This document shows, piece by piece, positions 52,574 through 61,500 of a stretch of DNA of 64,000 nucleotides. Each line of letters starts with the position of its first letter. Position 1 is the first letter of the stretch. Source of the stretch: DAOQTX01 sp035340715 (GTDB lineage Bacteria > Bacteroidota > Bacteroidia > AKYH767-A > OLB10); assembly GCA_035340715.1 (NCBI GenBank), contig DAOQTX010000003.1, forward strand, positions 17,684 to 81,683, written 5' to 3'. A model generated the notes under the pieces. It ran no database searches and had not been told where the DNA came from. It worked only from the letters and a program-made list of their open reading frames with translations. A program made the translations under genes and the position numbers.

Positions 52574-53518
52574 TCAAGCAAATTGTTTAATAATCTTTTC
52601 CGCTAATACGGTAGCTATTTTTCGGTTCGACTCATGTGTCCAGCCTGCAATATGTGGGGTTAAGAGAACTTGAGGAAAGGTAAGAAGCTCTTTGAATGTT
52701 GGATCATCTTTGAAAGTATTGTTCCCTTCAAATTGTAGCTCCTCAAATTCAATAACATCTAAACAAGCCTTAGTGACTTTGCCGTTCTTCAATGATGCTA
52801 TCAAATCTTTTGTATTCACTATTGACCCACGTGACGTATTGATTAGAATAATATTTTTAGAACAACTCTCAAAAAATGTCTTATCAATCATATATTTGGT
52901 CTCAGCATTTAGGGGGACATGTAAGCTTACGATATCTGCCTTCTCTTTTATCTCTTCAATAGAACTTTTTTTAGTCTCAGAATAAGAATCATTATTCCAT
53001 TCCAAGTATTTATCATATACCAATTGTGTTACTCCAAAAGCGTTAAGCCGTGTGCTAAAAGCTTTGCCGGTATTTCCAAAACCAATAATCCCAAGCGTTT
53101 TGCCTTCAAGTTCAGTGCCTCTGTTTTTCAGCCGATCCCATTCACCGTTCAAAATCTGTTGATTGGAATGGCAAATATTGTTTAAAGTACTGAGCAACAT
53201 TCCTAAGGCATGTTCTGCCACAGAAGTGCAATTTCCTTCCGGAGAGTTAATCACAGTAATTCCTTTTTGGTTACAATAATCAACATCAATATTTTCTATT
53301 CCAGATCCAGCACGTGCAACAAACTTTAAATGAGGAGATCTATCAATGATAGATTTATTTATTTGCATTCGACTTCTGAGAACAAGCCCTTCAGCAAATT
53401 TCAATTGTTCAATCAACTCATCTTCACTACTCTTTGTTGCATCAATAATATTGAAACCGCTTGCTTGCATCATTTGTAAAAAGTCAGAATGCAAAGAATC
53501 AATTTGAAGAATCTCCAT
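52574..53518 (-). CDS. D-2-hydroxyacid dehydrogenase (phosphoglycerate dehydrogenase-like)
   Basis: A 314-residue NAD enzyme. It has VARAGSGIENIDVDYC, the NAD-binding GIIGFGNTGKAF, INTSRGSIVNTKDLI and the catalytic-His segment LLTPHIAGWTHES. I place the start at the ATG at 53518, which shares one base with the mgtE stop (TAATG, coupled translation). A longer frame to 53851 is only the shadow of mgtE. It lacks the ACT domain of long SerA, so the substrate could be 3-phosphoglycerate or another hydroxy acid. Confidence 0.88.
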   Translation of the reverse strand: MEILQIDSLHSDFLQMMQASGFNIIDATKSSEDELIEQLKFAEGLVLRSRMQINKSIIDRSPHLKFVARAGSGIENIDVDYCNQKGITVINSPEGNCTSVAEHALGMLLSTLNNICHSNQQILNGEWDRLKNRGTELEGKTLGIIGFGNTGKAFSTRLNAFGVTQLVYDKYLEWNNDSYSETKKSSIEEIKEKADIVSLHVPLNAETKYMIDKTFFESCSKNIILINTSRGSIVNTKDLIASLKNGKVTKACLDVIEFEELQFEGNNTFKDDPTFKELLTFPQVLLTPHIAGWTHESNRKIATVLAEKIIKQFA

Positions 53519-54909
53519 TAGAGTAAGGTTCCTGTAAGAAATAAAGTTGCAACTGTAAAGTATATCAGCAGACCGGTTACATCTACCAGAGTAGCGACAA
53601 AGGGAGCGGAAGAGGTGGCAGGGTCTGCCCCAAGTCTTTTGAGTAGGAGCGGAAGCATTGAACCAACAATAGTTCCCCACATGACAACTCCGAGAACACT
53701 GAATCCAATAGTGAAGGCAAGCCCTAACCAATAACCATCGTATAACCCAAAAATAGAAGACCATAGTGCAACACGAAAGAACCCAACGATTCCGATGATG
53801 GTTCCAAGCAGCAAACCAGAAAGAATTTCTTTTCGCATAATGCGCCACCAATCATTGATGTGAACTTCACCTAATGCCATAGCACGGATAAGCAGTGTAG
53901 CCGCTTGAGAGCCTGAATTACCTCCGCTCGAAACAATTAATGGAACAAAAAGTGCTAGTACCACTGCGCGAGAAAGTTCATCTTCGAAATACGCCATGGC
54001 AGAAGCGGTGAGCAACTCGCCCAGGAATAAAATAATAAGCCAAACAGCTCTTTTACGAACCATTAAGTGAACAGGAGTATCAATATAGGCGTCCTCCAAG
54101 GCTTCAACTGCACCAATTTTCTGAATATCTTCTGTGTCTTCTTCTTCGGCAAGTTGTAATACGTCATCGGCAGTAACAATACCTAACAGAATGTTATTAG
54201 AATCTACCACGGGTAATACCAAATAGTCATCACGTTTAAATACTTCAATGGCACTGGTTTCATCTTCCATCACAGAAAGAGCTTCAAACTGTTCGTCCAT
54301 TAATTCATGAACTTGTACATCAAAGTCGGCTAACATGATTTTCTTCAGAGCAATGTCGTCAAGCAACTTTCCTTGATTGTTCACCACAAAAATGAAATCG
54401 ATCGACTCCGTTTCTTCGGCATGTTCACGCAAGTATTCGAAAACTTGCGCAACGGTCCAATTTTCATTAACCGCAATATAATCTGGAGTCATCAAACGCC
54501 CGATACTGTTCTCGGGATAGCCGAGTAGTGAAAGCGCTACTGCTCTTTCTTTTATGGTAAGCAGTTTTAAGATCTTATTAATTATATCTCCAGGAAGTTC
54601 TTCCAACATGGCCGTTCTTTTATCAGGCGACATGTCGTTAAGAATCAATTGCAGTTGTCGATTGGGTAGTAAGTTGATGAGCTTTTCTTGATAATCAATT
54701 TCTAATTCTTGAAAAGTCTCATACGCATTTTCTCTGTCGAGACATCTGAAAAACAAAATAAGATATTGAGGATGCTCTTCAATTTGGTAAACAATATCAA
54801 TCAGTTCTGACGGAAGATATTTGTTCAATTCCTCCATCAGATAGGGCTGTTCGCCTTTTGCTAAAGCAGCAATAATTTGTTCTATGTCAACTAATGCTTC
54901 TTCCATCAC
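53518..54909 (-). CDS. mgtE: Magnesium transporter MgtE
   Basis: A 463-residue magnesium channel: N-terminal helical domain (about 10-130), a CBS pair (about 140-265, with DDYLVLPVVDSNNILLGIVTADDV), a plug helix and five membrane helices (about 290-463) that include PLIVSSGGNSGSQAATLLIRA, with the conserved selectivity-region Gly/Asn, and DPATSSAPFVATLVDV. The length is normal. It lies between rsmA and the dehydrogenase gene, to which it is translationally coupled. Confidence 0.95.
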   Translation of the reverse strand: MMEEALVDIEQIIAALAKGEQPYLMEELNKYLPSELIDIVYQIEEHPQYLILFFRCLDRENAYETFQELEIDYQEKLINLLPNRQLQLILNDMSPDKRTAMLEELPGDIINKILKLLTIKERAVALSLLGYPENSIGRLMTPDYIAVNENWTVAQVFEYLREHAEETESIDFIFVVNNQGKLLDDIALKKIMLADFDVQVHELMDEQFEALSVMEDETSAIEVFKRDDYLVLPVVDSNNILLGIVTADDVLQLAEEEDTEDIQKIGAVEALEDAYIDTPVHLMVRKRAVWLIILFLGELLTASAMAYFEDELSRAVVLALFVPLIVSSGGNSGSQAATLLIRAMALGEVHINDWWRIMRKEILSGLLLGTIIGIVGFFRVALWSSIFGLYDGYWLGLAFTIGFSVLGVVMWGTIVGSMLPLLLKRLGADPATSSAPFVATLVDVTGLLIYFTVATLFLTGTLL

Positions 54910-54951
54910 TTGAAATGCGGATCAAAGATACTAGAAATAACAGCTTATTAT

Positions 54952-55722
54952 TTACCTGTTTTCAAATAAGAAACACAGCTCAATAAATTCAGTAAAATGC
55001 AATTGCTCAGCGCGCTTATTTTCATTTTCAAATGAGCTGATATTTTTTTCAACCATCAATTGTTTTAGCGCATTTCTCAATGTTTTTCTTCTCTGATTGA
55101 AAGCCATCTTTATTAGTCGGAGGTAGAGCGTTTCATCACAAGGCAGTTCATAGTTTTCTTTGCGAACTGCTTTTATAACACCTGAGTTGACTTTAGGTGG
55201 AGGTTGAAATGAACCCGGTTCAACTGTAAATAGATAGGAGCATTCATAGAATGTTTGAAGATAAACGCTAAGTATTCCGTACTCTTTGTTGCAAGGGGCG
55301 GAACACAATCTTTTGGCTACTTCTTTTTGAAACATTCCGACTAAAAGTGCAACTTGATTTCGATTGTATATGGTTTGAAATATGATTTGAGTAGAAATGT
55401 TGTATGGAAAATTTCCTATAATAGCTGTAGGCACTTGAATCAGATTCTCAGCAGCCAACTTTAAAAAATCACCTTCAATAATTTCCAGCTTGTTCTGATA
55501 ATTTTCTTTTAGAAATGCTATGCTTTCTCGGTCGAGTTCTACAACTTTTAGAGCGTTATTTAGGTGTATCAAATACTTCGTCAATACACCCATACCCGGT
55601 CCAATTTCAATTATGGATAACCGCTTAAGTTCGGGTTGTAGCGCTTCAACAATCTGATGCGCTATGGATTCGTTTTTTAAAAAATGTTGGCCAAATGATT
55701 TCTTAGCCCTTACCGATTTCAT
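54952..55722 (-). CDS. rsmA: 16S rRNA dimethyladenosine transferase
   Basis: Dimethylates two adjacent adenosines near the 3' end of 16S rRNA. The 256-residue protein begins MKSVRAKKSFGQHFLKNES; I use this ATG at 55722, because a further 38 codons upstream come from the DUF4286 gene in another frame. SAM motif IIEIGPGMGVLTKYL, catalytic GNFPYNISTQI, and PPPKVNSGVI are present. The DUF4286 gene ends 7 nt before its start. Confidence 0.95.
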   Translation of the reverse strand: MKSVRAKKSFGQHFLKNESIAHQIVEALQPELKRLSIIEIGPGMGVLTKYLIHLNNALKVVELDRESIAFLKENYQNKLEIIEGDFLKLAAENLIQVPTAIIGNFPYNISTQIIFQTIYNRNQVALLVGMFQKEVAKRLCSAPCNKEYGILSVYLQTFYECSYLFTVEPGSFQPPPKVNSGVIKAVRKENYELPCDETLYLRLIKMAFNQRRKTLRNALKQLMVEKNISSFENENKRAEQLHFTEFIELCFLFENR

Positions 55723-55729
55723 CGTGTAT

Positions 55730-56056
55730 TTAAATTGAATCCATTTCTGTTTCGGCAAGTAGTTCCAAAACAGATCGAAATGCCACAAATCTGTTCTTAT
55801 ATCTTTCGGTATGTTCTGCTTGCAAAGCCGGTGCAAATGTTTCCTGATAACTTCTTAGCATTTCATTTGACTTGCATGTATATTGAATGCTATACGTGTG
55901 GCCGTTTTGTTCCTCTTCGGAAACTACTTTAAACATTGAGTTCTTTATAAACATTCCTGTACGCATAACATCCGGAATGTGATGTTTTTGCATCCATTCC
56001 AGCCAATCGTGATGAATGGATTCATCAATGTTTATGGTTACATTATAAACTATCAT
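55730..56056 (-). CDS. DUF4286 family protein
   Basis: A 108-residue protein that opens MIVYNVTINIDESIHHDWLE and continues with WMQKHHIPDVMRTGMF and TYSIQYTCKSNEMLRSY, the layout of DUF4286, a ferredoxin-like dimeric alpha/beta fold. The function is unknown. It lies upstream of rsmA with 7 nt between, a neighbourhood I recall from other Bacteroidota, so a link to ribosome maturation is possible but unproven. Confidence 0.85.
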   Translation of the reverse strand: MIVYNVTINIDESIHHDWLEWMQKHHIPDVMRTGMFIKNSMFKVVSEEEQNGHTYSIQYTCKSNEMLRSYQETFAPALQAEHTERYKNRFVAFRSVLELLAETEMDSI

Positions 56057-56107
56057 TCGTTTGCTTATTAGACAAACAAGATACTAAAAAATGGATAGTA
56101 AATAGAT

Positions 56108-57925
56108 TTAGATTTTATCTCCGCGAAGGATACGGAATCTTTTACGGGCTTCAATTACATAAAGACTACCCGGATAATCTGTCAGAAGCTTTTCAAATAA
56201 TCTTTGTGCTTCATCTTTATTGTTTAACTTGGTTTCAGATAAGTCTGCTAATTCAAATAAAGCATCATCGGCCAAAATATCTTTAGGGTATTCATCCACT
56301 ATTTTTTTCAGCAGGTCTGCAGCTTTCGTGTACTGTTGCTGCTTTTTAAGAATTTGACTTTTCTTATACCAAGCCTCATCACTTAATGCATGCCCCGGGA
56401 ATTCTTCAATTAAGGAATCAAGAGTAGATAAGGCAATATCAAACTGATTTCGATAAGCTAAAAGGTCGGCACGAGAAAACATGATCAAAGCATCGCTTGT
56501 TGTTTCATCGTAATTGTTGTCAAGGATTAAAAGTGAAAGCGACATGGCATCGTTTGAGATCAATTGCGAAGTAGCTGCTTTTAATACATCCAATTGTGCT
56601 TTGGCCCAATCAAATTCACCCATATAGTAAGAAAGTCTTGCGTTACGGTATTTGGCTTCGCGTCCCAGTGCATCGTTTTTAAAATCTTTATCCACTTGTC
56701 CATAAAGCAGTGCGGCTTCCCATACTTCATTTGTAAAAACATAAATGTCGCCCAATTCCAACTTACATTCAGCAATAAAAGAAGGGCGTAGATTGCGCAT
56801 CTCAACTAATTTATTGAGATAATAAACGGCCGAATCCGGTTGGTTAATATAGAAGGCTTTGAAATGTGCAAAGTCGGCAATCAAAGTAGCCGTGCTTGCA
56901 TTAGTGCCCATATCTTCAATCGCCATCAAATAATCTCTTTGAAGTCTCTCTATATCTTGTGCAGTATATATGTTTGAACTTGTAATGCGCTTTTGCATCG
57001 AATTCAATAAACTGATTCGTGCTGTTGCATATAGAGGTCTTTCTTTACCCAATTGCAATACATAATCAAAGCACTCTTCTGCGGTAGAATAATTGTAATT
57101 GCTTAAGCATAAATTTCCCAGCGCAATAAGTCTGTTGCCGTTTTCACTCAAGCGTTTATCCAATGCTTTGGCCTGAATGAGGGCGGAGTCAAAATCCTTT
57201 TGTTGTACGAAAAGCCAATAGAGCAATTCATTGTAGGTGGTATGAGGTTGGCTGTTTTTTTGAATACGCTTCAACAATTCTACTCTCAATTGATCAGCAA
57301 ATGTTTCGGACAAATCGTAAGCAATTTTCGATTGCAACACGGTTTGTACATTAGGTATATAGGATGGACTTATCAAAACCAAATCCAGATATTCGTTAAT
57401 CATAGCCGATGTTTCACCAGCCATATTGAACGCCTCGGCCAATTCAAAATTGAATGGATAACTTCCATTCAAAATTTTTCGACCGCTCTGATATACTTGA
57501 ATTGCTCGTTTATAATCCTGTAGCGCGATAAATTTTGCTCCAACATTTAATGTTTGTTGCAGATCGGGTGTGAGTGATTTTATAATTTTATCGTAATGAT
57601 CTTGAGCCGAACTAATATCTCCTTTAGCTTCATATACTTTCCCTAAATCGATATAGATCTCAAGATTCTTTTGATTTTTTTTATAGTGCTTTTTTACAAG
57701 TTTTTCGGCTTCATTATAATCGGGGACTAAAAGCAACGTTTTAAGGTATGAATCATAGGTGCTAAAGGGATCAAACTGATAATGCTTTTCATAATAAATT
57801 GCAGCTTTATCGTATTCACCGGTAGAGTAATATTGATTGGCCAATTCAAGATTGGTCTGACCCTGGCCGAAGGATTGCAATGAAGCCAAGAAGAGAAATA
57901 CAATAAAACTAATTTTAAACTGCAT
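56108..57925 (-). CDS. Tetratricopeptide-repeat periplasmic protein
   Basis: A 605-residue protein with a signal peptide (about 1-21, ending SFGQ) and many TPR-like helical repeats along its length, e.g. ANQYYSTGEYDKAAIYYEKH at about 30-49, KNARLSYYMG-type repeats near 435, and YTKAADLLKKIVDEYPKD near 535 with DEAQRLFEKLLTDYPGS close to the end. The last repeats resemble BamD/YbgF-like TPRs. It is probably a scaffold in the periplasm; partners are unknown. It lies between serS and the DUF4286 gene. Confidence 0.8.
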   Translation of the reverse strand: MQFKISFIVFLFLASLQSFGQGQTNLELANQYYSTGEYDKAAIYYEKHYQFDPFSTYDSYLKTLLLVPDYNEAEKLVKKHYKKNQKNLEIYIDLGKVYEAKGDISSAQDHYDKIIKSLTPDLQQTLNVGAKFIALQDYKRAIQVYQSGRKILNGSYPFNFELAEAFNMAGETSAMINEYLDLVLISPSYIPNVQTVLQSKIAYDLSETFADQLRVELLKRIQKNSQPHTTYNELLYWLFVQQKDFDSALIQAKALDKRLSENGNRLIALGNLCLSNYNYSTAEECFDYVLQLGKERPLYATARISLLNSMQKRITSSNIYTAQDIERLQRDYLMAIEDMGTNASTATLIADFAHFKAFYINQPDSAVYYLNKLVEMRNLRPSFIAECKLELGDIYVFTNEVWEAALLYGQVDKDFKNDALGREAKYRNARLSYYMGEFDWAKAQLDVLKAATSQLISNDAMSLSLLILDNNYDETTSDALIMFSRADLLAYRNQFDIALSTLDSLIEEFPGHALSDEAWYKKSQILKKQQQYTKAADLLKKIVDEYPKDILADDALFELADLSETKLNNKDEAQRLFEKLLTDYPGSLYVIEARKRFRILRGDKI

Positions 57926-57976
57926 ATATATTGATACGAAACTGAGGTCAGTTTGTTGTAATTAGCAATAAAAAAA

Positions 57977-59251
57977 TCAGGATATCAAACTAAAGCCAGT
58001 ATATGGCACTAAAACCTCGGGTATTTCAATTCCATCAGGGGTTTGATTGTTCTCTAAAAGTGCTGCTACTATGCGGGGCAGTGCTAATGCGGATCCGTTT
58101 AACGTATGTGCCAACTGTGTTTTGTTATTTTCATCTTTGAAACGGAGTTTCAAACGGTTGGCTTGAAAACTTTCGAAATTGGATACTGAACTTACTTCCA
58201 GCCATCTTTTCTGGGCAATTGAATATACTTCCATATCATACGTTAAGGCAGAGGCAAAGCTCATATCTCCACCACAAAGCTTTAAAATGCGATAGTGCAG
58301 ACCCAACTGTTCCAATAATCCTGAAACATAGCTTCTCATTTCTTCCAAAGTCTGATATGATTTTTCAGGACTTTGAATTTGAACAATTTCAACTTTGTCG
58401 AATTGATGCAATCGGTTTAGTCCTCTGACATCTTTGCCGTAAGAACCCGCTTCTCTTCTGAAACACGGAGTATAAGCCGTCAATTTTTGAGGGAGATCAT
58501 TTTGATTTAAAATTACATCTCTATAAATATTGGTTACAGGTACTTCAGCGGTTGGTGCCAGGAAAAGATTGTCCAATACGACATGATACATTTGACCTTC
58601 TTTGTCGGGAAGCTGACCGGTTCCAAAAGCAGAATCTTCATTGACTAAAACCGGAGGTTCAATTTCAAGATAGCCTTGCTCAGTAGCTTGGTCCAGAAAA
58701 AAATTAATGAGAGCTCTTTGAAGTTTGGCTCCTTTTCCTTTATACACCGGGAAACCGGCTCCGGTGATTTTAACACCAAGCTCAAAGTCAATCAGATCGT
58801 ATTGCTTGGTCAATTCCCAATGCGGTAAAGCATCAGCATGCAATTTTTTAATATCACTTTTGGTTTCAAACACCACTTCATTGTCTTCGGCAGTTCTTCC
58901 CTTCGGAACCTGATCGGAAGGTAAGTTGGGTAAGGTGATGAGCAATACATTGATCTCCGTTTCCAATGCATCCAATTCATCACTAAGTTTTTTTGTGGTT
59001 TCTTTTAAAGCAAGACTTTTATTTTTTAGTTCGTCAGCATCATCTTTTTTTCCTGCTTTATAGAGCTCGCCAATTTCTTTAGCTATATTATTTTGGCTGG
59101 ATTGTAAAGATTCTGTTTCTTGTTGAACTTGTCTCTTTTTTACATCCAGTTCCAGAATTTTTTGAATGATTTCACGTGCATCTATGTTTTTAATGGATAA
59201 TCGATCGATTACTTTTTCCGATTCGTTTCGTATGGTTTGAATTTGGATCAT
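57977..59251 (-). CDS. serS: Seryl-tRNA synthetase
   Basis: Charges tRNA-Ser. The 424-residue class II synthetase has the N-terminal coiled-coil arm (about 25-105), motif 2 CFRREAGSYGKDVRGLNRLH and motif 3 HTLNGSALALPRIVAALLEN. It also has LPHWELTKQYDLIDFELGVK and LAPTAEVPVTNIYRD. The length is standard. Confidence 0.97.
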   Translation of the reverse strand: MIQIQTIRNESEKVIDRLSIKNIDAREIIQKILELDVKKRQVQQETESLQSSQNNIAKEIGELYKAGKKDDADELKNKSLALKETTKKLSDELDALETEINVLLITLPNLPSDQVPKGRTAEDNEVVFETKSDIKKLHADALPHWELTKQYDLIDFELGVKITGAGFPVYKGKGAKLQRALINFFLDQATEQGYLEIEPPVLVNEDSAFGTGQLPDKEGQMYHVVLDNLFLAPTAEVPVTNIYRDVILNQNDLPQKLTAYTPCFRREAGSYGKDVRGLNRLHQFDKVEIVQIQSPEKSYQTLEEMRSYVSGLLEQLGLHYRILKLCGGDMSFASALTYDMEVYSIAQKRWLEVSSVSNFESFQANRLKLRFKDENNKTQLAHTLNGSALALPRIVAALLENNQTPDGIEIPEVLVPYTGFSLIS

Positions 59252-59362
59252 ATGCGTGTTACAAAATGCAAATGCAAAAGTAATAATAAGCAGTCTTTTT
59301 ATTGAATAATCTTTGTTCCAATGAATTCATTTATATTTATTTGGATTTAAAAGGAATTTGAA

Positions 59363-59848
59363 ATGAGTTTGATCAATGCGATACTTTTTTGTTCATCAGC
59401 TTCTGTTGATGACACTAAAGAAACAATATTGGACGATAATATAAGGCATGCCTTAGATGCAGATGCTACTACGTTTATATTAAATGATGCCTACAGAAAA
59501 CAAGATTTAAGTAGTAAGTTTCCCGAATTACAGCGATTGAAAAGCACATCGATTGATGCAGCTATAGTTGAATTAAAGAGTTCTGGGTATAAAAGAATTG
59601 CCATTGTCAATCCTCATGTGAAAGTTGGTATGCAGGAGTTGAATCAGGGATTGTGGTCACTAAAGTTGCTTGATTTTGCAATCGGTATTCAGAAAGATGG
59701 AAGTGCCTATCTCATATCCATGAGAGATGAGAGTTCTTTACTTTTAGGGGAGATATTTTGGGAGAAGAAAGAATTTGTACATGCTACGATCAAAGAAATT
59801 GGTAAATTGAAATTATCTTTATATAAATTAAACCCACTGGAGAAATGA
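59363..59848 (+). CDS. Degenerate DUF2064-like (GT-A fold) protein
   Basis: A 161-residue cytosolic protein. Its layout follows the DUF2064 glycosyltransferase-A family: SIDAAIVELKSSGYKRIAIV, ELNQGLWSLKLLDFAIGIQK, DGSAYLISM and LLGEIFWEK. In active relatives the third strand ends GSDCP (metal/nucleotide site) and the later loop is DGGYYL. Here these read IVNPHV and DGSAYL, so catalysis is doubtful. The stop overlaps the next gene by 4 nt (ATGA). It may be a non-catalytic or altered-substrate paralogue. Confidence 0.6.
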   Translation: MSLINAILFCSSASVDDTKETILDDNIRHALDADATTFILNDAYRKQDLSSKFPELQRLKSTSIDAAIVELKSSGYKRIAIVNPHVKVGMQELNQGLWSLKLLDFAIGIQKDGSAYLISMRDESSLLLGEIFWEKKEFVHATIKEIGKLKLSLYKLNPLEK

Positions 59849-60504
59849 AAATAGAGGCAAGCACTTTGAAGTTTTTAAGCGACCTTAAAAAAAACAATAC
59901 CCGAGAATGGTTTGAAAAGAATAAAGATCGATATCTGGATGCAAAAAAAAATGTAGAGGGATTTGCCGATCATCTTATTCAGCTTATGAGCAAAAAAGAT
60001 GATCGACTAAAACAATTGAAAGCAAAGGATTGTATGTTTCGAATTCATAGAGATGTTCGTTTTTCAAAAAACAAATCTCCATACAAGACAAGTTTTGGAA
60101 TTGTAGTCGGAAAGAACGGAAGAAAAACTACTGAGGCTGGTTTTTATTTGCATATAGAGCCGGGCAAAGGAATGATTGCCGGTGGGATATGGATGCCGGA
60201 ACCAAAAACATTATATAAAATAAGACAAGAGATAGAATATAATCATAAAGCATTTCTAAAAATTTTGAAGGAGAAGAAATTTGTGGCGCGATTTAAAAAG
60301 ATGGATGAAGAAAAGCTAAAAAGACCACCAAAAGGATTTGATGCAGAGCACGAAGCAATTGAACTGATTAAACATACCAGCTTTGTGGTTACTTGCAAGG
60401 TAAGCGATACGCAGTTGCTGGCAAAAAATCTAGATGCACAATGTGTAAAAGTTAAAAGCGACATGAATTCATTTTGCAACTTTTTATCATCAGCATTGCA
60501 TTAA
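59845..60504 (+). CDS. DUF2461 family protein
   Basis: A 219-residue protein with the DUF2461/TIGR02453 pattern: LKFLSDLKKNNTREWFEKNK at the N-terminus, MFRIHRDVRFSKNKSPYKTS, GFYLHIEPGKGMIAGGIWMP and the C-terminal RPPKGFDAEHEAIELIKHTSF. The function is unknown. It starts inside the last codons of the DUF2064-like gene, so the two are translated together. Confidence 0.88.
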   Translation: MKIEASTLKFLSDLKKNNTREWFEKNKDRYLDAKKNVEGFADHLIQLMSKKDDRLKQLKAKDCMFRIHRDVRFSKNKSPYKTSFGIVVGKNGRKTTEAGFYLHIEPGKGMIAGGIWMPEPKTLYKIRQEIEYNHKAFLKILKEKKFVARFKKMDEEKLKRPPKGFDAEHEAIELIKHTSFVVTCKVSDTQLLAKNLDAQCVKVKSDMNSFCNFLSSALH

Positions 60505-60572
60505 GAAATGTATTGAACAAAATAATTGCATAAAAACATACTGAGCCTTTAAATGTTCGTCTTAAAAAAAGG

Positions 60573-60580
60573 TAGTTTTG
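60573..60580 (+). promoter_or_regulatory. -7 element before small protein-ftsE pair
   Basis: TAGTTTTG is an exact TAnnTTTG match 4 nt before the ATG at 60585. The nearest TTT-rich -33 candidate (TTTA, 60548-60551) has a 21-nt spacer. A very short or absent leader would follow. Confidence 0.5.
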
Positions 60581-60584
60581 TAAC

Positions 60585-60800
60585 ATGAAAAGTGTGTATG
60601 CTTTGAAAATAAGGGGGAAAGCGAAAATTCCTGATTATGTTCAGCTCAGAGATGAGCATTTTACACTATTGGCTTACTTTAGATTAGATCGCCCTGAAAA
60701 GGCCATCTCAAAATGTGGCTTAGTGGAATATGAGAACGTGGTTTTAAGTGCATTGGATGAAATGCCATTCGGAAAAATTACAGAAATAAAATTATCTTAA
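60585..60800 (+). CDS. Small conserved-looking protein upstream of ftsE
   Basis: A 71-residue soluble protein (KSVYALKIRGKAKIPDYVQL at the N-terminus, MPFGKITEIKLS at the end). It has its own -7 element and lies 4 nt before the ABC ATPase gene, so it is likely co-expressed. There is no signal peptide, membrane helix or motif that I recognise. The balanced composition and clean frame argue that it is real. Confidence 0.65.
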   Translation: MKSVYALKIRGKAKIPDYVQLRDEHFTLLAYFRLDRPEKAISKCGLVEYENVVLSALDEMPFGKITEIKLS

Positions 60801-60804
60801 TCAA

Positions 60805-61500
60805 ATGATGATGGACGTTACCATAGAATTAGGCGAGGTTAGTATTTTTCAACAAAAGAATCTGATCTTAAACAAAGTTTCATTGAGAATTGAGAGAGGT
60901 GAGTTTGTTTATTTGATTGGGAAAACGGGCAGTGGAAAAAGCAGTCTTCTTCGTTTATTGTATGGCGATATAAAACCTACACAAGGCACTGCCATGGTGG
61001 CGGGATTTGATTTGTTGAAATTAAAAAGAAGCCAAATACCTAAACTCAGAAGAAAACTTGGGATTGTATTTCAGGATTTTCAGTTGCTTACCGACCGAAA
61101 TGCTAAAGATAACCTGTCATTCGTTTTAAGAGCAACCGGTTGGAAAGATCAGAAAGAAATTGATAATCGTATAAGTGATGTGTTAGCAAAAGTAGGGTTA
61201 CCTACTAAAGGTTTTAAAATGCCACATGAACTTTCGGGGGGAGAACAACAAAGATTAGCTGTAGCTCGTGCTCTTTTGAATGATCCTGAGATCATTTTGG
61301 CAGATGAACCTACCGGAAATTTGGATCCTCAAACTTCAATGGAAATTATGAACCTTTTGATTGAAATCAGTAAAACCGGAAGATCAGTTCTGATGGCCAC
61401 ACACAACTATAATTTGATTGAGAAATTTCCGAATCGTATTGTTAAGTGTGAGTTGGGTAAGGTAAGCGATCAGGATTTATTACTGCATCAGGAAGCATAG
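60805..61500 (+). CDS. ftsE: ABC-type ATPase, FtsE-like
   Basis: A 231-residue ABC ATPase with Walker A LIGKTGSGKSSLLRLL, Q-loop IVFQDFQLL, signature LSGGEQQRLAVARALL, Walker B IILADEPTGNLDP and switch His in MATHNYNLI. The closest type is FtsE, which with FtsX activates cell-wall hydrolysis at division. No ftsX is in the window, which is common in Bacteroidota as far as I recall; a LolD-like role is the alternative. Three ATGs in a row begin at 60805. Confidence 0.85.
   Translation: MMMDVTIELGEVSIFQQKNLILNKVSLRIERGEFVYLIGKTGSGKSSLLRLLYGDIKPTQGTAMVAGFDLLKLKRSQIPKLRRKLGIVFQDFQLLTDRNAKDNLSFVLRATGWKDQKEIDNRISDVLAKVGLPTKGFKMPHELSGGEQQRLAVARALLNDPEIILADEPTGNLDPQTSMEIMNLLIEISKTGRSVLMATHNYNLIEKFPNRIVKCELGKVSDQDLLLHQEA

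Noticed and set aside
53519..53851. N-terminal extension of the hydroxyacid dehydrogenase frame
   Set aside because: It overlaps mgtE in another frame, is rich in Cys/Trp/His and unlike the family. The ATG at 53518 gives the normal N-terminus.
55723..55836. N-terminal extension of rsmA
   Set aside because: It is the DUF4286 gene read in another frame. RsmA family proteins begin near MKSVRAKKSFGQHFL.
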